Of a stretch of 64,000 bases of DNA, positions 62,977 to 64,000 are shown one piece after another; within the stretch, counting starts at the first letter, position 1, and each line of letters starts with the position of its first letter. The notes beneath the pieces were generated by a model. That model did not search any database, was not told the origin of the DNA, and saw only the letters and a program-made list of their open reading frames with translations. A program made the translations under genes and the position numbers. Source of the DNA: Pseudomonas alcaliphila JAB1 (GTDB taxonomy: Bacteria > Pseudomonadota > Gammaproteobacteria > Pseudomonadales > Pseudomonadaceae); assembly GCF_001941865.1 (NCBI RefSeq), contig NZ_CP016162.1:3657501-3721500 (forward strand), given 5' to 3'.

Positions 62977-64000
62977 ATGCTTTCTGCTGTCGCGCGCTAC
63001 AAACAATTGCTGTCCAGCGCCCTCGCCCGCTACTTCCCTCACACCACCGCTTACCTGCGTGCCGAGCGCGAAGCCGCGCAGCCACGTAAACCTGCACGCA
63101 AGCAAAGCAAGAAAAAATCCACGGGCAACAAGAAAGCCAGCGGTCGCAAGACTGACAGCGGTAAACCCGGCCCAGCAGGGATCTACCCCGGCACCCGGCT
63201 GAAGGTCGAAGACGCTCAGGTACAGGCGATGCGCGAACGCGTGGCGCAGGCGGTGAACGCCAGGCTGATCGGCGCACCGTCGGACGAACAATGGGCGATG
63301 ATCCTCTGCCGTGCGCCGCTGGCACGTATCTTCGCCGGCGCCGGCTCGGGCAAGTCGAGCACGCTGGTACTGCGCGTGGTGTTCCTGCTCTGTCACCTGG
63401 AGGTCGACCCCAAGCGCCTGACGGTGATTTCCTTCACCAACGCCTCCTGCCACGAACTGCGCGAGCGCCTGCAACGTCTGCTCGACTTCTGGCACTACCC
63501 GCACGATGCACGCCAGTGCGTGCGCACCTTCCATGCGGCCATGGCCACGCTGGCCAAGGAACACCTGGGCAACCCGCGCTGGTTCGAGCAACTGGACGAA
63601 CCCGGCGACGAACCAGATAACCCGCTCACTGGCGGGCGCCTGCGCCCCGCACAGCAGCGCCTGCTCAAGCAGGCCTACCAGAATGCCTACGCAGAGGACG
63701 CACGCTTTCGCGTCCTGACTCACCGCCTGCTCAAATTGCCTGCCCCGGAGGAGCCACCAAAGGGCAAGGCCAAGGCGCCGCTGGATGCCTGCAAGCTGGC
63801 CGGTGAATTCACTGCACTGCCTCTGTTCGAGCTCCTGCACGGGCAGATCGACTTCGCCGAGAGCCTGGGCATTCGCCTCGACCGTCTAGAGGTGAAAGCC
63901 CTGGATTGCGCGCCCCGCGAACGCGACTTCATCGAAGCCATGCAGCGTTTTCACCAACACTTCAGCGCTCTGCTGCAAGGCCAAGGGTTGATCAGTTTCA
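62977..64000 (+). CDS. UvrD/Rep-type ATP-dependent helicase (5' part, cut by the window)
   Basis: The frame opens at ATG 62977 and runs past the last base with no stop. The N-terminal 90 residues are Lys/Ser-rich (PRKPARKQSKKKSTGNKKAS). Then come the UvrD motif I FAGAGSGKSSTLVLRVVFLL (residues 119-138) and motif Ia ISFTNASCHELRERLQRLL. The large 1A domain continues to the window end. It is a superfamily-1 helicase; which member cannot be decided from this part. Confidence 0.85.
   Translation, partial: MLSAVARYKQLLSSALARYFPHTTAYLRAEREAAQPRKPARKQSKKKSTGNKKASGRKTDSGKPGPAGIYPGTRLKVEDAQVQAMRERVAQAVNARLIGAPSDEQWAMILCRAPLARIFAGAGSGKSSTLVLRVVFLLCHLEVDPKRLTVISFTNASCHELRERLQRLLDFWHYPHDARQCVRTFHAAMATLAKEHLGNPRWFEQLDEPGDEPDNPLTGGRLRPAQQRLLKQAYQNAYAEDARFRVLTHRLLKLPAPEEPPKGKAKAPLDACKLAGEFTALPLFELLHGQIDFAESLGIRLDRLEVKALDCAPRERDFIEAMQRFHQHFSALLQGQGLISF

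Overview
The window is GC-rich gammaproteobacterial chromosome with densely packed genes. Ecotin, a Stk1/Stp1-type kinase and phosphatase, RlhA, MnmC, PAP, a SulP-USP pair, many LysR regulators and Pseudomonas-style REP/palindromic repeats all point to Pseudomonas. The P. mendocina/oleovorans group is my guess, not something the sequence proves. I see no rRNA, CRISPR array, prophage or insertion sequence. There is one tRNA. Identifications come from reading motifs; no database search was run.

Layout. 0-8 kb: a diguanylate cyclase, a GNAT enzyme, a LysR/azoreductase divergent pair, a methyltransferase, an exported protein made of thirteen identical-length 13-residue repeats, a cupin, ecotin, and a divergent XRE/BRO-N pair that looks phage-derived. 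8-22 kb: UPF0149, rlhA, mdaB, a CAP-domain protein, two more diguanylate cyclases, a parvulin, transporters, an exported F420/NADP-type reductase, a YebC paralogue and a NUDIX enzyme. 22-28 kb: a FHA/Ser-Thr kinase/PP2C phosphatase operon without type VI secretion genes, a fourth diguanylate cyclase, and tRNA-Thr(CGU). 28-36.7 kb: an S1-domain protein, a PQQ-type sugar dehydrogenase, a periplasmic binding protein, a quinone/enoyl reductase, a 723-residue FtsZ/tubulin-like GTPase, and a hydroxypyruvate isomerase/hydroxyacid dehydrogenase operon. 36.8-40.4 kb: a translationally coupled PhnD-type ABC transporter followed by a frameshifted gene remnant. 40.8-50 kb: SulP-USP, assorted enzymes, a MerR regulator with clear operators in front of itself and an Old Yellow Enzyme gene, a metallo-hydrolase and a GlxA-type regulator. 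50-64 kb: a PNPOx-FNR-ferredoxin fusion with a GST and two overlapping LysR genes, a 166-bp MITE-like element, LysE, thiolase, PAP, mnmC, an EamA exporter and the 5' part of a UvrD-type helicase.

The most unusual items are the standalone FtsZ/tubulin-like protein (32778-34949), the 13 x 13 repeat protein (5023-5619) and the MITE with an 8-bp target duplication (55512-55693). Others worth a look are the MerR promoter with a 19-bp spacer, the poorly paired tRNA-Thr, and the G-tract frameshift after the ABC operon.

The gene groups that plausibly work together are the Stp/Stk/FHA phospho-signalling set, the PhnD-type importer, the hyi/GarR-type C3/C4 acid set, the SulP transporter with its tandem stress protein, and the LysR-LysR-GST-oxidoreductase run. 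Many other genes look like single-gene units separated by REP-type repeats.
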